Part shown: in pieces, positions 53,228 through 60,184 of the stretch
How the letters are laid out: the number at the start of each line of letters is the position of its first letter
Numbering within the stretch: the stretch's first letter is position 1
NCBI GenBank assembly: GCA_021740625.1
Contig: JAIOZK010000026.1
Location: 1-60,184 of the forward strand
DNA length: 60,184 nucleotides
Origin: Bacteroidales bacterium
GTDB lineage: Bacteria > Bacteroidota > Bacteroidia > Bacteroidales > JAIOZK01
Direction: 5' to 3'
Made by a program: the position numbers and the translations under genes
Notes under the pieces: model-generated
Database searches by the model: none
Told to the model about the DNA's origin: nothing
What the model saw: the letters and a program-made list of their open reading frames with translations, nothing else

Positions 53228-53235
53228 TAAATTTG
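53228..53235 (+). promoter_or_regulatory. Candidate -7 box for the crotonase gene
   Basis: TAAATTTG, a perfect TAnnTTTG, 30 bp before ATG 53266. A TTG at 53201-53203 is 24 bp upstream. Confidence 0.5.
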
Positions 53236-53265
53236 AGGCTTCGAACCTTAACCGAATCAAAAAAT

Positions 53266-54033
53266 ATGGATTACGAAATTTTAAAAATTGAATTTACCGG
53301 CGAAATTGCACAGGTAAAGATCGACAGGCCGAAAGCCCTCAATGCACTGAATACACGCTTTTTTCAGGAAATGGCTGAGGCGGTGAAAGAAGTTTCCGGA
53401 AATGATAAGATCAAAGTGATGATCATTACCGGTGAAGGAAAGGCTTTTGTGGCTGGTGCCGATATAGCCGAAATGGTGGATAAGGATCAGCAGGCAGGAA
53501 GCGAGTTTTCGAGGCTCGGACAAAAAGTGTTCAGCAGTCTGGAAAAAATGGAGATACCGGTCATTGCTGCCATCAACGGATTTGCTTTGGGCGGCGGATT
53601 GGAGCTGGCCATGGCCTGTGATTTCAGGATCGCCAGTACAAAAGCAAAATTCGGACAACCAGAAGTGAACCTGGGCATGATTCCCGGATATGCCGGAACA
53701 CAGAGATTGCCACGACTGGTTGGTGTGGGAGATGCACTTTATCTGCTGACAACAGCTGAGATGATCGATGCACAGGAAGCTTTGCGCATTGGGCTGGTAC
53801 AAAAAGTCTATGAACCGGAGCAACTGATGGAAGAGGTCATGAACATTGCCAGAACCATTGCATCCAAAGGTCCCAAAGCGATCAGAAAAGTAAAATATGT
53901 GACCCGCCAGGGCATGCTCTCCGATTTTGAATCCGGAAGCAGGCTGGAATCCGAGGAATTCGGATCCTTGTTCAAGAATGAAGGCGAAGAAGGAATGAGA
54001 GCATTTCTGGAGAAAAGAAAGCCAAACTGGTAA
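53266..54033 (+). CDS. Enoyl-CoA hydratase/crotonase family protein
   Basis: About 255 residues from ATG 53266 (a longer frame from 53197 lies upstream of the promoter box). Crotonase motifs: oxyanion-hole GKAFVAGADIAEM and NGFALGGGLELAMACD, with the catalytic Glu position in PEVNLGMIPGYAGTQRLPRLVG. It hydrates trans-2-enoyl-CoA to 3-hydroxyacyl-CoA. The dehydrogenase and thiolase that follow make a beta-oxidation or butyryl/acetoacetyl-CoA sequence, running in either direction. Confidence 0.93.
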   Translation: MDYEILKIEFTGEIAQVKIDRPKALNALNTRFFQEMAEAVKEVSGNDKIKVMIITGEGKAFVAGADIAEMVDKDQQAGSEFSRLGQKVFSSLEKMEIPVIAAINGFALGGGLELAMACDFRIASTKAKFGQPEVNLGMIPGYAGTQRLPRLVGVGDALYLLTTAEMIDAQEALRIGLVQKVYEPEQLMEEVMNIARTIASKGPKAIRKVKYVTRQGMLSDFESGSRLESEEFGSLFKNEGEEGMRAFLEKRKPNW

Positions 54034-54106
54034 AATGGATACTGAATTTTGGATCCTAGATGCTGGATACTGCTTGGGGCTGAAAAACGTTACGAATTTA
54101 TCCAAT

Positions 54107-54155
54107 ATCCAGCATCCAGCATCCAGCATCCAGAATCAAGTATCAAGTATCAAGT
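54107..54155. repeat. Heptamer tandem repeat, seven units
   Basis: ATCCAGC three times, ATCCAGA once, ATCAAGT three times, all in 7-bp register. GCTGGAT upstream (54062-54068) is the complement of a unit, so a hairpin can form. It lies between the crotonase and dehydrogenase genes; no coding function. Confidence 0.85.
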
Positions 54156-54217
54156 ATCATTTTGCAAGACACAAACTAATTCGATTTAATTAATTCTTAT
54201 CAATAAAAAACATTTTT

Positions 54218-55561
54218 ATGGAATACGCAGACAGATTAGAAAATGTAACGGTTCTGGGAGCTGCCGGAAAAATGGGAAGCGGCATTTTGCTGCTTACCGC
54301 GGTCGAAATGGCAGAGCTCAACCTATTGCCTGAAAACAAAAACAAAGTATTCGTCCTGAATGCCATGGACGTCTCCCAGGAAGGCCTCAAAGGTGTGATG
54401 CGATACCTGAGGGCCCAGGTTTTGAGGATCGCTGAAAAGAAAACCGTCATGATCAGGAAAATGTATACCGATCGCGACGACCTGGATGAAAACTCGGATT
54501 ATATCCGTCAGTACGTTGAAGACGTCATGAGCGTTGTCAGGCCAACCACCCGGCTTGAATCTGCATACGAATCCAAACTGATCTTTGAGGCGGTTGCAGA
54601 GAACAAGTCACTGAAAGTTAAATTGTTTTCACAGATTGATAGCAATAATCAAAACAAACCCTGGTATTTTACCAATACCTCCTCTGTACCAATCAATGAA
54701 ATGGAAAAGGAAGCGGGACTGGATGGAAGGATCATCGGTTTTCATTTTTACAATCCTCCGGCCGTGCAAAAGCTGGTTGAAATCATCAAGACAGACAAAA
54801 CAGCTGAGGAGGTAAACGAATTTGCGCATGAATATGCCAAAAGGCTGAGAAAGATTGTGGTGCCCTCCATGGATTTTGCCGGGTTTATCGGTAACGGTCA
54901 TTTTATGCGGGATGCCCTCCACGGTATGAAAGAAGCAGAAGAACTTGCAAAAGATTATACACTACCCGAAGCCATTTACATGGTGAATAAAGTTACCCAG
55001 GAATACCTGGTTCGCCCGATGGGTATCTTTCAACTGGTCGATTATGTTGGTATTGATGTGGTGAATTTTATCATGGGCGTGATGAACCCTTACTTGCCCG
55101 ATGAAGAACTCAGTCATAGGCTGCTCGAGAAAATGCTTGAACTGGAAGTGAAAGGCGGACAAAGATCCGATGGTTCACAGAAAGACGGTTTCCTGAAATA
55201 TGACAAAGGAAAAGCTGTAGCCATTTTTGATCCTGATAAGAAAGAATATGTTGATATCAACGAAATCAAAGAAAAATGTGATGAAATATTGGGCCCTTTG
55301 CCCGAAGAGCATATCGTCTGGAAAAAAGCAGTGCGGCTCAAAGGAGAAGCCAAAGACGAGATTCTTGCTAAATTTTTCAACGCTCTTAAGAATATGGATA
55401 CGCTGGGTGCCGAACTCGCCATCAATTATGGGAAACGTTCCAAAGAAATTGGAGAACAACTTGTCAACAGCAAGGTGGCTTACAAGGAGGAAGATGTGAA
55501 TACGGTGATGCTGACTGGCTTTTTCCATGCTTATGGACCGATTAACCAGTTCTTTGATTGA
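54218..55561 (+). CDS. 3-hydroxyacyl-CoA dehydrogenase family protein
   Basis: 447 residues, longer than the classical 280-310. Rossmann NAD site VTVLGAAGKMGSG (GxAGxMG variant). Catalytic motifs: TNTSSVPINEM (Ser), IIGFHFYNPPAVQKLVEII (His and the Asn-Pro-Pro loop) and GFIGNGHFM. The long C-terminal half (from about 230) contains a helical domain like the usual C-terminal one plus an extension. It oxidises 3-hydroxyacyl-CoA to 3-ketoacyl-CoA with NAD. It stands between crotonase and thiolase genes and probably works with them. Confidence 0.9.
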   Translation: MEYADRLENVTVLGAAGKMGSGILLLTAVEMAELNLLPENKNKVFVLNAMDVSQEGLKGVMRYLRAQVLRIAEKKTVMIRKMYTDRDDLDENSDYIRQYVEDVMSVVRPTTRLESAYESKLIFEAVAENKSLKVKLFSQIDSNNQNKPWYFTNTSSVPINEMEKEAGLDGRIIGFHFYNPPAVQKLVEIIKTDKTAEEVNEFAHEYAKRLRKIVVPSMDFAGFIGNGHFMRDALHGMKEAEELAKDYTLPEAIYMVNKVTQEYLVRPMGIFQLVDYVGIDVVNFIMGVMNPYLPDEELSHRLLEKMLELEVKGGQRSDGSQKDGFLKYDKGKAVAIFDPDKKEYVDINEIKEKCDEILGPLPEEHIVWKKAVRLKGEAKDEILAKFFNALKNMDTLGAELAINYGKRSKEIGEQLVNSKVAYKEEDVNTVMLTGFFHAYGPINQFFD

Positions 55562-55569
55562 GACAATTG

Positions 55570-55624
55570 AAATTCAATGGAAATTCAATGGAAATTCAAT
55601 AGACATTCAATGGTCATTCAATTG
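55570..55624. repeat. 11-bp tandem repeat, five units
   Basis: Units of AAATTCAATGG, the first two identical and the later three diverged, in exact 11-bp register. It starts 9 bp after the dehydrogenase stop. Confidence 0.75.
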
Positions 55625-55635
55625 TAAATTTTACG

Positions 55636-55788
55636 ATGGAAAAAGCTAAAAACAGGGATTTATTAGATGCAAAAATCCATGGTGAGTTAACGCAGTTGAT
55701 TAAAAACCTCGGAGTTAAACTGAATATTTTTATTGGTGTTATTGGAACCAAATCACAGCAAAAAAACGACCGAATGACAATCGAATGA
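55636..55788 (+). CDS. Possible 50-residue protein or gene fragment
   Basis: ATG 55636 to TGA 55786-55788 encodes 50 residues (MEKAKNRDLLDAKIHGELTQ, then LIKNLGVKLNIFIGVIGTKS and a polar end). It is amphipathic with one hydrophobic segment. The reading is fairly protein-like, but I know no family. It may be a short remnant of a larger gene lying between the dehydrogenase and thiolase genes. Confidence 0.35.
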   Translation: MEKAKNRDLLDAKIHGELTQLIKNLGVKLNIFIGVIGTKSQQKNDRMTIE

Positions 55789-55862
55789 CTATGAATAAAA
55801 AATGCCAAACAAGCGAAAATAAATTACGATATTAAAGGAACAAGAATCAAAAGATAATTCAA

Positions 55863-57110
55863 ATGAAAAAATTAAGAAAAAAAGTATACTTAACTGCCGG
55901 GTACAATACCATATCCCTGGGAACAGGCCGCAGCGAATTTAATCCCAAAAAGCCCATGCCCGGAATAGAACATTATATTTCTGAGGCAGGACAAAATACG
56001 CTGAAAAAAATAGGGGGGCCTGATAAAGTTGATGAAATAGTAGTGGGAAACTTTATGGCAGCCCGTTTTAACAAGCAAGCGCATCTGGGAGGATTTTCAG
56101 GAATGATCGACAAAGGCTTGGAATTCAAACCAGCGACACGGGTGGAGGGAGCTTGCGCCTCAGGCGGATTGTCTGTGCTGACAGGAATTAAGAACATTAT
56201 GGCTGATTTTTCAGACGTGGTATTGTCCCTGGGCGTTGAAGTACAAAACAGCATGAAAGCCATTTATGGTGCCGACGTACTTGCCGGAGCCGGATGGTTC
56301 CAGAAAAGAAAAAACGGCCATGCCTATTTTTTCCCCGGACAGTTTTCCGACCGGGCTGGTGCTTATTACGAAAAATATGGCTTCGATTATACCAGGAAAG
56401 GCCTGGGGCAGTGGTTCGTAAATGCAATAGAGAATGCAAGGTTGTGCCCCACCGCGCAGGAGCATGAAAACAAAGTACCTGATCTGCATGCCTTGTACAA
56501 CAGCCGAAAACCCGATGGGAGATTCTTTGTGGATGACCTGACCGTTTTCGATTGTTCCAAAGTTTCTGACGGTGCATCTGCCATTGCCATAGTTTCTGAG
56601 GAAGGCCTCGAAAGAATTGGTGTGTCGAAAGAGCAGGCAGTAGAAGTGATGGGTGTTGGTCATAGGGTCAGAAATATTACCCAGGATCCTCCCAATATGG
56701 TTGAATTGACTACCATCAAAAAAGCTGCACATGATGCCCTTGAAATGGCCGGCATTACCATCGATCAACTGGGAACTATTGAAACACATGATTGTTTTTC
56801 CATTGCCGGTATCCTGGCCACCGAGGCACTCGGGTATGCTGAGCCAGGCAAAGGTGCTGGCTTCGTGGCAGAAGGGAATACTTCGCGAGAAGGCAAAATT
56901 CCTATGAACACAACAGGCGGCCTCATCGGCTGGGGGCACCCCACAGGTGGTACGGGCGTGCATATGGCAGTTACTGTTTGGGAACAACTTACCGGAAACG
57001 CTGGTAATGCCCAGATCAAATTTAATGAGGACAAGCCTTATGCAATGTCAATCAATATGGGTGGTGATGATGTTACTGTTGTGGCCATGGTTTACAAGAA
57101 AGCTCAATAG
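55863..57110 (+). CDS. Thiolase family protein (acetyl-CoA acyltransferase), SCP2-like
   Basis: 415 residues. The nucleophile Cys is in VEGACASGGLSVL, and the catalytic His in LIGWGHPTGGTGVHM. ETHDCFSIAGILATEALG fits the NEAF-type loop. The end, SINMGGDDVTVVAMVY, lacks the second Cys (CxGGGxG) of classical thiolases; SCP2-type thiolases also lack that motif at the same place. It likely cleaves 3-ketoacyl-CoA or condenses acyl-CoA. Completes the crotonase-dehydrogenase-thiolase set. Confidence 0.88.
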   Translation: MKKLRKKVYLTAGYNTISLGTGRSEFNPKKPMPGIEHYISEAGQNTLKKIGGPDKVDEIVVGNFMAARFNKQAHLGGFSGMIDKGLEFKPATRVEGACASGGLSVLTGIKNIMADFSDVVLSLGVEVQNSMKAIYGADVLAGAGWFQKRKNGHAYFFPGQFSDRAGAYYEKYGFDYTRKGLGQWFVNAIENARLCPTAQEHENKVPDLHALYNSRKPDGRFFVDDLTVFDCSKVSDGASAIAIVSEEGLERIGVSKEQAVEVMGVGHRVRNITQDPPNMVELTTIKKAAHDALEMAGITIDQLGTIETHDCFSIAGILATEALGYAEPGKGAGFVAEGNTSREGKIPMNTTGGLIGWGHPTGGTGVHMAVTVWEQLTGNAGNAQIKFNEDKPYAMSINMGGDDVTVVAMVYKKAQ

Positions 57111-57490
57111 GTTTCTCCTGTTTGTAATTTATTGGTGAGTCTGTATTTAAAGGATATTGAATAAAAAATTGCCACCAAGTCACCAAAAAACGAAGGAGGC
57201 ACAAAGAAAATGTGAAAGATCAGTTGTTTTTTTGTGTGTTCTTAGTATTCCCTGCAGGAGAATGCTGCATTAATGGCAAAAAATAAACTTTTTAAACAGC
57301 CTCTTTTTTGTTAAATTATTCATAACAATTGATTTAGCCTTCCCGATTGGTTATATTTGTATATAGATAATGTAATGACTAATATTGAAATGTATTTTAA
57401 TCCCGCATACTAACTCTATATTAGCGTATTACAAAGATTGACACAAGGTCAAGATTATATTCATACTATGTTCAATTAATTTTTAATATC
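57111..57490. other. Non-coding region with cold-shock gene leader
   Basis: No gene seen. The first part has an AGTCACCAAAAAAC-like dispersed repeat. From about 57366 the region should be the 5' leader of the cold-shock mRNA (about 125 nt). It can form hairpins: ATACTAA ... TTAGCGTAT (57406-57428) and TTGAC-ACAAG-GTCAA (57438-57452). Long structured leaders are usual for cold-shock genes. Confidence 0.5.
57329..57359 (+). promoter_or_regulatory. Promoter of the cold-shock gene
   Basis: TTG at 57329-57331, then 20 bp, then TATATTTG at 57352-57359: the best match in the window to the full Bacteroidota promoter (TTTG, 19-21 bp, TAnnTTTG). Confidence 0.65.
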
Positions 57491-57691
57491 ATGTTACAAG
57501 GCAAAATCAAATGGTACAATACCGAAAAAGGATTCGGATTTATCATTAATGAAGAAGGTAAAGATATCTTTTTCCACAGGTCAGGTATTGATCCCGAAAC
57601 CAAGAATAAAATCGCAGATGGAGTTGCGGTCTCTTATGAAATGACCCAGGGCTTGAAAGGCCCGCAGGCTACCCGGGTGAAAGTTGTTTAA
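57491..57691 (+). CDS. Cold-shock domain protein
   Basis: 66 residues, one CSD beta-barrel. GKIKWYNTEKGFGFI holds RNP1 (KGFGFI) and DIFFHRSGI holds RNP2. It binds single-stranded RNA or DNA and acts as an RNA chaperone. Monocistronic: own promoter with a long leader, and a strong terminator right behind the stop. Confidence 0.96.
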   Translation: MLQGKIKWYNTEKGFGFIINEEGKDIFFHRSGIDPETKNKIADGVAVSYEMTQGLKGPQATRVKVV

Positions 57692-57692
57692 C

Positions 57693-57723
57693 AAAAAAGC
57701 TGGATTTTTTCCAGCTTTTTTTT
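57693..57723 (+). terminator. Intrinsic terminator of the cold-shock gene
   Basis: AAAAAAGCTGGA (57693-57704) pairs with TCCAGCTTTTTT (57710-57721), followed by more T. It begins one base after the stop codon. Confidence 0.88.
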
Positions 57724-57786
57724 GTCCGTTTACTTTTTACTATCCGCCGTTTCCTGATTTAACGAGATTATTCTTACATTCATTAG

Positions 57787-57794
57787 TAATTTTG
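57787..57794 (+). promoter_or_regulatory. Candidate -7 box for the last T9SS cargo gene
   Basis: TAATTTTG matches TAnnTTTG and lies 22 bp before ATG 57817. Confidence 0.5.
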
Positions 57795-57816
57795 AAGAAA
57801 ACCAAAACTTTAAATT

Positions 57817-59934
57817 ATGAAATCCACCATACTATTTCTTGCAATGTTTATTTCATTTCAATTGTTTTCCCAAAAAACAATTAGTCCAACTAGAACAAGT
57901 AAGTTAATTAAAGTCACAAACAATGATTATTCACATAGTAATTTGAATATTATCTGCCAAAATGATACTGCATCTACTACTGGTGGAATGGAGGTGAATG
58001 TTAATGTTTTAACAAATGATGAAAATACAGGATCGGATACGATCTATGTTTTTGGCGCTTGGTATAAATCACCAATTAAAGGTGGCGTTTGGCATTCTGA
58101 TAGCATTGTGAGCGTTGTTCCATTCATGAATCATAATGATGGAACAGATACAATTATTTATCGTGTTGCTAAGAAAAATACCACAGCACCCCTGGATACT
58201 GCCTATCTTATTGTACATGTAATAAACAGTCATTCCTACGACTCTTTGTGTATTAATAATATCAATGCCGGGGTTAACTCTTTTAATTACCTTTTTGGGA
58301 ACATGGGATATTTGGAAAAGGATCACAGAATTGATTTCGAAAATGTTAAGCCCCATTTTGAGGTTCCAAAAGGTAGCGGGAAGCATACAATCTTTGCTTG
58401 TAATTTATGGGTCGGTGGAATGAACAATGGTGAGATTTATTTCGCGGGAGAACGTTACAGGCAACCTGGACCTGATTTCTATACCGGACCGGTCTCTGAG
58501 GTCTATGATTCACTTTACTTTGCAAAATGGGGTCGTACCTGGAAGGTATCCCAGGAGGAGATATCTTATCACATTTCCCATTGCAATGATCCTGGATACG
58601 AACCCATCGAAGTGATCAGGAACTGGCCGGGAAACGGTAATCCGGATCTTGGACAAAGCTTGAAAATTGCACCGTTTTGTGATTACAACAGTAATGAAAA
58701 ATATGAACCTGAATTAGGAGATTATCCATTGATCAGAGGCGATGAGGCTATCTTTTACGTGTTCAACGATTCAAAGTATGAGCATTATCAATCGGGAGGA
58801 TCAGCCCTTGGAATTGAAGGTCACATTATGGTATATGGATATGATGATCCTGATGACTCCGTACTCCAAAATACCATTTTCGTACATTTTGATATTGTAA
58901 ATAAATCAAACAATAGATATAATAATACATACGCAGGTCTTAATTTCGATGGGAACCTAGGTTACAACTGGGATGATTATGTAGGTTGCAACGTGAATGG
59001 TGGTTACTTTTATACCTGTAATGGTGATTCATTAGATGAAAACATTGGAAATATTAATAGTTATGGTTTACATCCTCCGGCACAATCTGCAACCTTCCTT
59101 GCAGGACCCTTAAAAGAAGCAGACAATCTTGATAATCCCTATGGCGAATGTGATGAAAGTATCAACGGTTTGGGATTTGGTGATAATGTAATTGACAATG
59201 AGAGATTGGGTATGACAGGATGGCTTTATTATCTGGACAATCATGATCCAATAGTAGGCATCCCTTCAAATGATTCAAGTTATTATAATTATCTCAGAAT
59301 GGTTTGGAAGGACAATACCCGTGTGATGTATGGGGGAAATGGACATCCCTTGTACGGATCAACTGAAATACCTGCAAAATTTATGTATCCCGGCGATTCG
59401 GATACATGCTTTTGGGGAACAGGAGGAATACATTTTGGTGGTGAGCCTTGGACGGAATTTTCGGTTGGAAATCCGCCTTCTGATCGCCGGAGTGTTGGTT
59501 CTACCGGCCCCTTCACTTTTGAATCCGGTGAAACGGTAGAACTGGACATGGCATTCGTTTTTGCCCGCGACTACAACGGAAATCACCTGGATGCTTTGCC
59601 CATACTTGAAGAAAGGAATGCAAACCTCAAAGAAAAAGTGAAAAACAGTGAACTGATCTACCTGCCGGATTGTTCACCAAGTTCAGTCGAAGAACATAAG
59701 CATTTGAATCAGATTCATATATACCCGAATCCTGCAAAGGAGTACGTAATCATAAATACATCTCAGAACAATTCAAAAATCAGCATATATGACCTTACCG
59801 GTAAAGTTCATTTTAAGGGATTGTTTATTGAAAAGGAAGTCAGGATTGATTTGAATTTTCTGGAAAATGGATTTTATCTTGTTGTGATGGATGACGGTAT
59901 TATGAGACAAACATCAAAACTAATTAAACTGTAA
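57817..59934 (+). CDS. Secreted T9SS type A cargo protein
   Basis: 705 residues. Signal peptide KSTILFLAMFISFQLFSQ. A short Ig-like N-terminal part (VNVLTNDENTGSDTIYVFGA) is followed by a large unrecognised region with many Asp/Asn/Gly turns (LGDYPLIRGDEAIFYVFNDS, FDGNLGYNWDDYVGCNVNGG). That region recalls secreted T9SS proteins of Bacteroidota with no named domain. The C-terminus (about 630-705) is a sorting domain: IHIYPNPAKEYVIINTS, ISIYDLTGK, LENGFYLVVMDDG. Expected on the cell surface or outside. Not part of the 1-10 kb paralogue family. Confidence 0.88.
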   Translation: MKSTILFLAMFISFQLFSQKTISPTRTSKLIKVTNNDYSHSNLNIICQNDTASTTGGMEVNVNVLTNDENTGSDTIYVFGAWYKSPIKGGVWHSDSIVSVVPFMNHNDGTDTIIYRVAKKNTTAPLDTAYLIVHVINSHSYDSLCINNINAGVNSFNYLFGNMGYLEKDHRIDFENVKPHFEVPKGSGKHTIFACNLWVGGMNNGEIYFAGERYRQPGPDFYTGPVSEVYDSLYFAKWGRTWKVSQEEISYHISHCNDPGYEPIEVIRNWPGNGNPDLGQSLKIAPFCDYNSNEKYEPELGDYPLIRGDEAIFYVFNDSKYEHYQSGGSALGIEGHIMVYGYDDPDDSVLQNTIFVHFDIVNKSNNRYNNTYAGLNFDGNLGYNWDDYVGCNVNGGYFYTCNGDSLDENIGNINSYGLHPPAQSATFLAGPLKEADNLDNPYGECDESINGLGFGDNVIDNERLGMTGWLYYLDNHDPIVGIPSNDSSYYNYLRMVWKDNTRVMYGGNGHPLYGSTEIPAKFMYPGDSDTCFWGTGGIHFGGEPWTEFSVGNPPSDRRSVGSTGPFTFESGETVELDMAFVFARDYNGNHLDALPILEERNANLKEKVKNSELIYLPDCSPSSVEEHKHLNQIHIYPNPAKEYVIINTSQNNSKISIYDLTGKVHFKGLFIEKEVRIDLNFLENGFYLVVMDDGIMRQTSKLIKL

Positions 59935-59997
59935 AACTACTGTTAATTCAGTGAGACTAATTTTTAGGAGCGTGAGCTAAAAAATAATAGTCGAACT

Positions 59998-60146
59998 GAT
60001 CCCGAGCCTCCGCGAGCGCTGAAGCTACTCAGCGGAGGCACTGTCAAGGGATCTCAAATGTTAATTCCTCGCCCTTTGGCGCGATAAGATAAATAAATTT
60101 CCTTACTCTTACCCCTTTGCTTTGCGGCGGGGTTGTTCATTTGAGA
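59998..60146. repeat. Nested inverted repeats in the terminal non-coding region
   Basis: GATCCC (59998-60003) with GGGATC (60048-60053) encloses GCCTCCGC (60006-60013) with GCGGAGGC (60032-60039). A second pair, TCTCAAATG (60052-60060) and CATTTGAGA (60138-60146), encloses the following stretch. No gene is visible from 59935 to 60184; an ATG at 60169 could begin one beyond the edge. Confidence 0.6.
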
Positions 60147-60184
60147 CCTGCCGCGTAATCTTAGCCCATGAATAATGTTTCTTG

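Noticed and set aside
54100-54160. Possible CRISPR-like array
   Set aside because: The repeats are contiguous 7-bp units without spacers, so it is a simple tandem repeat.
57684-57884. 66-residue frame after the cold-shock gene
   Set aside because: It reads the terminator and the promoter of the next gene; composition is not protein-like.

Overview
This window looks like a chromosomal segment of a Bacteroidota bacterium (Bacteroidales/Marinilabiliales-like; genus not identifiable from sequence alone). The main reasons are secreted proteins with type IX secretion (T9SS) C-terminal sorting domains, start-proximal -7 boxes of the Bacteroidota form TAnnTTTG, few Shine-Dalgarno sequences, A+T-rich spacers, and families typical of the phylum (HYC_CC_PP proteins, GxxExxY protein, LytS/LytTR pairs, AAA/DUF4143 ATPases). 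I see no rRNA or tRNA gene, CRISPR array, transposase or integrase.

Layout. 1-9.9 kb (minus strand) is a cluster of T9SS cargo genes: three related propeller-repeat proteins (one cut by the window edge) and one large beta-helix protein broken by a 1-bp frameshift. Two gene remnants and shared intergenic spacers show that the cluster arose by duplication and deletion. 10-18.7 kb carries a TolC-like protein, a secreted M1 aminopeptidase, an AlkD-type DNA glycosylase, a small membrane protein, an HD hydrolase, nhaA and a serine hydrolase. 18.7-24 kb holds an OmpR/HisKA two-component pair, a possible small RNA with a strong terminator, and a LiaF-like/LytS/LytTR envelope-stress operon. 24.4-31.6 kb has two paralogous AAA/DUF4143 ATPases, each directly behind its own palindrome array, flanking pgi, a DUF6265-like lipoprotein, a nitroreductase and a zinc metallopeptidase lipoprotein.

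32.1-53.1 kb is a heavy-metal (copper/silver-like) island on the minus strand. It encodes two complete RND tripartite efflux systems, a TonB-dependent receptor, three HMA metal-binding proteins, two HYC_CC_PP proteins, a His-rich exported protein, a porin and a CDF-like transporter. A plus-strand GxxExxY gene bounded by 30-bp inverted repeats sits inside the island. 53.2-57.1 kb encodes a crotonase, a 3-hydroxyacyl-CoA dehydrogenase and a thiolase, i.e. a beta-oxidation or acyl-CoA module. 57.4-59.9 kb has a cold-shock protein with its own promoter and terminator and a further T9SS cargo protein. The last 250 bp is non-coding with nested inverted repeats.

The strongest candidates for new biology are the two ATPase genes, each preceded by a different, regularly spaced palindrome array touching its start codon (three sites at exact 32-bp spacing for one; two sites 33 bp apart plus a degenerate 3' site for the other), and the GxxExxY cassette with terminal inverted repeats.
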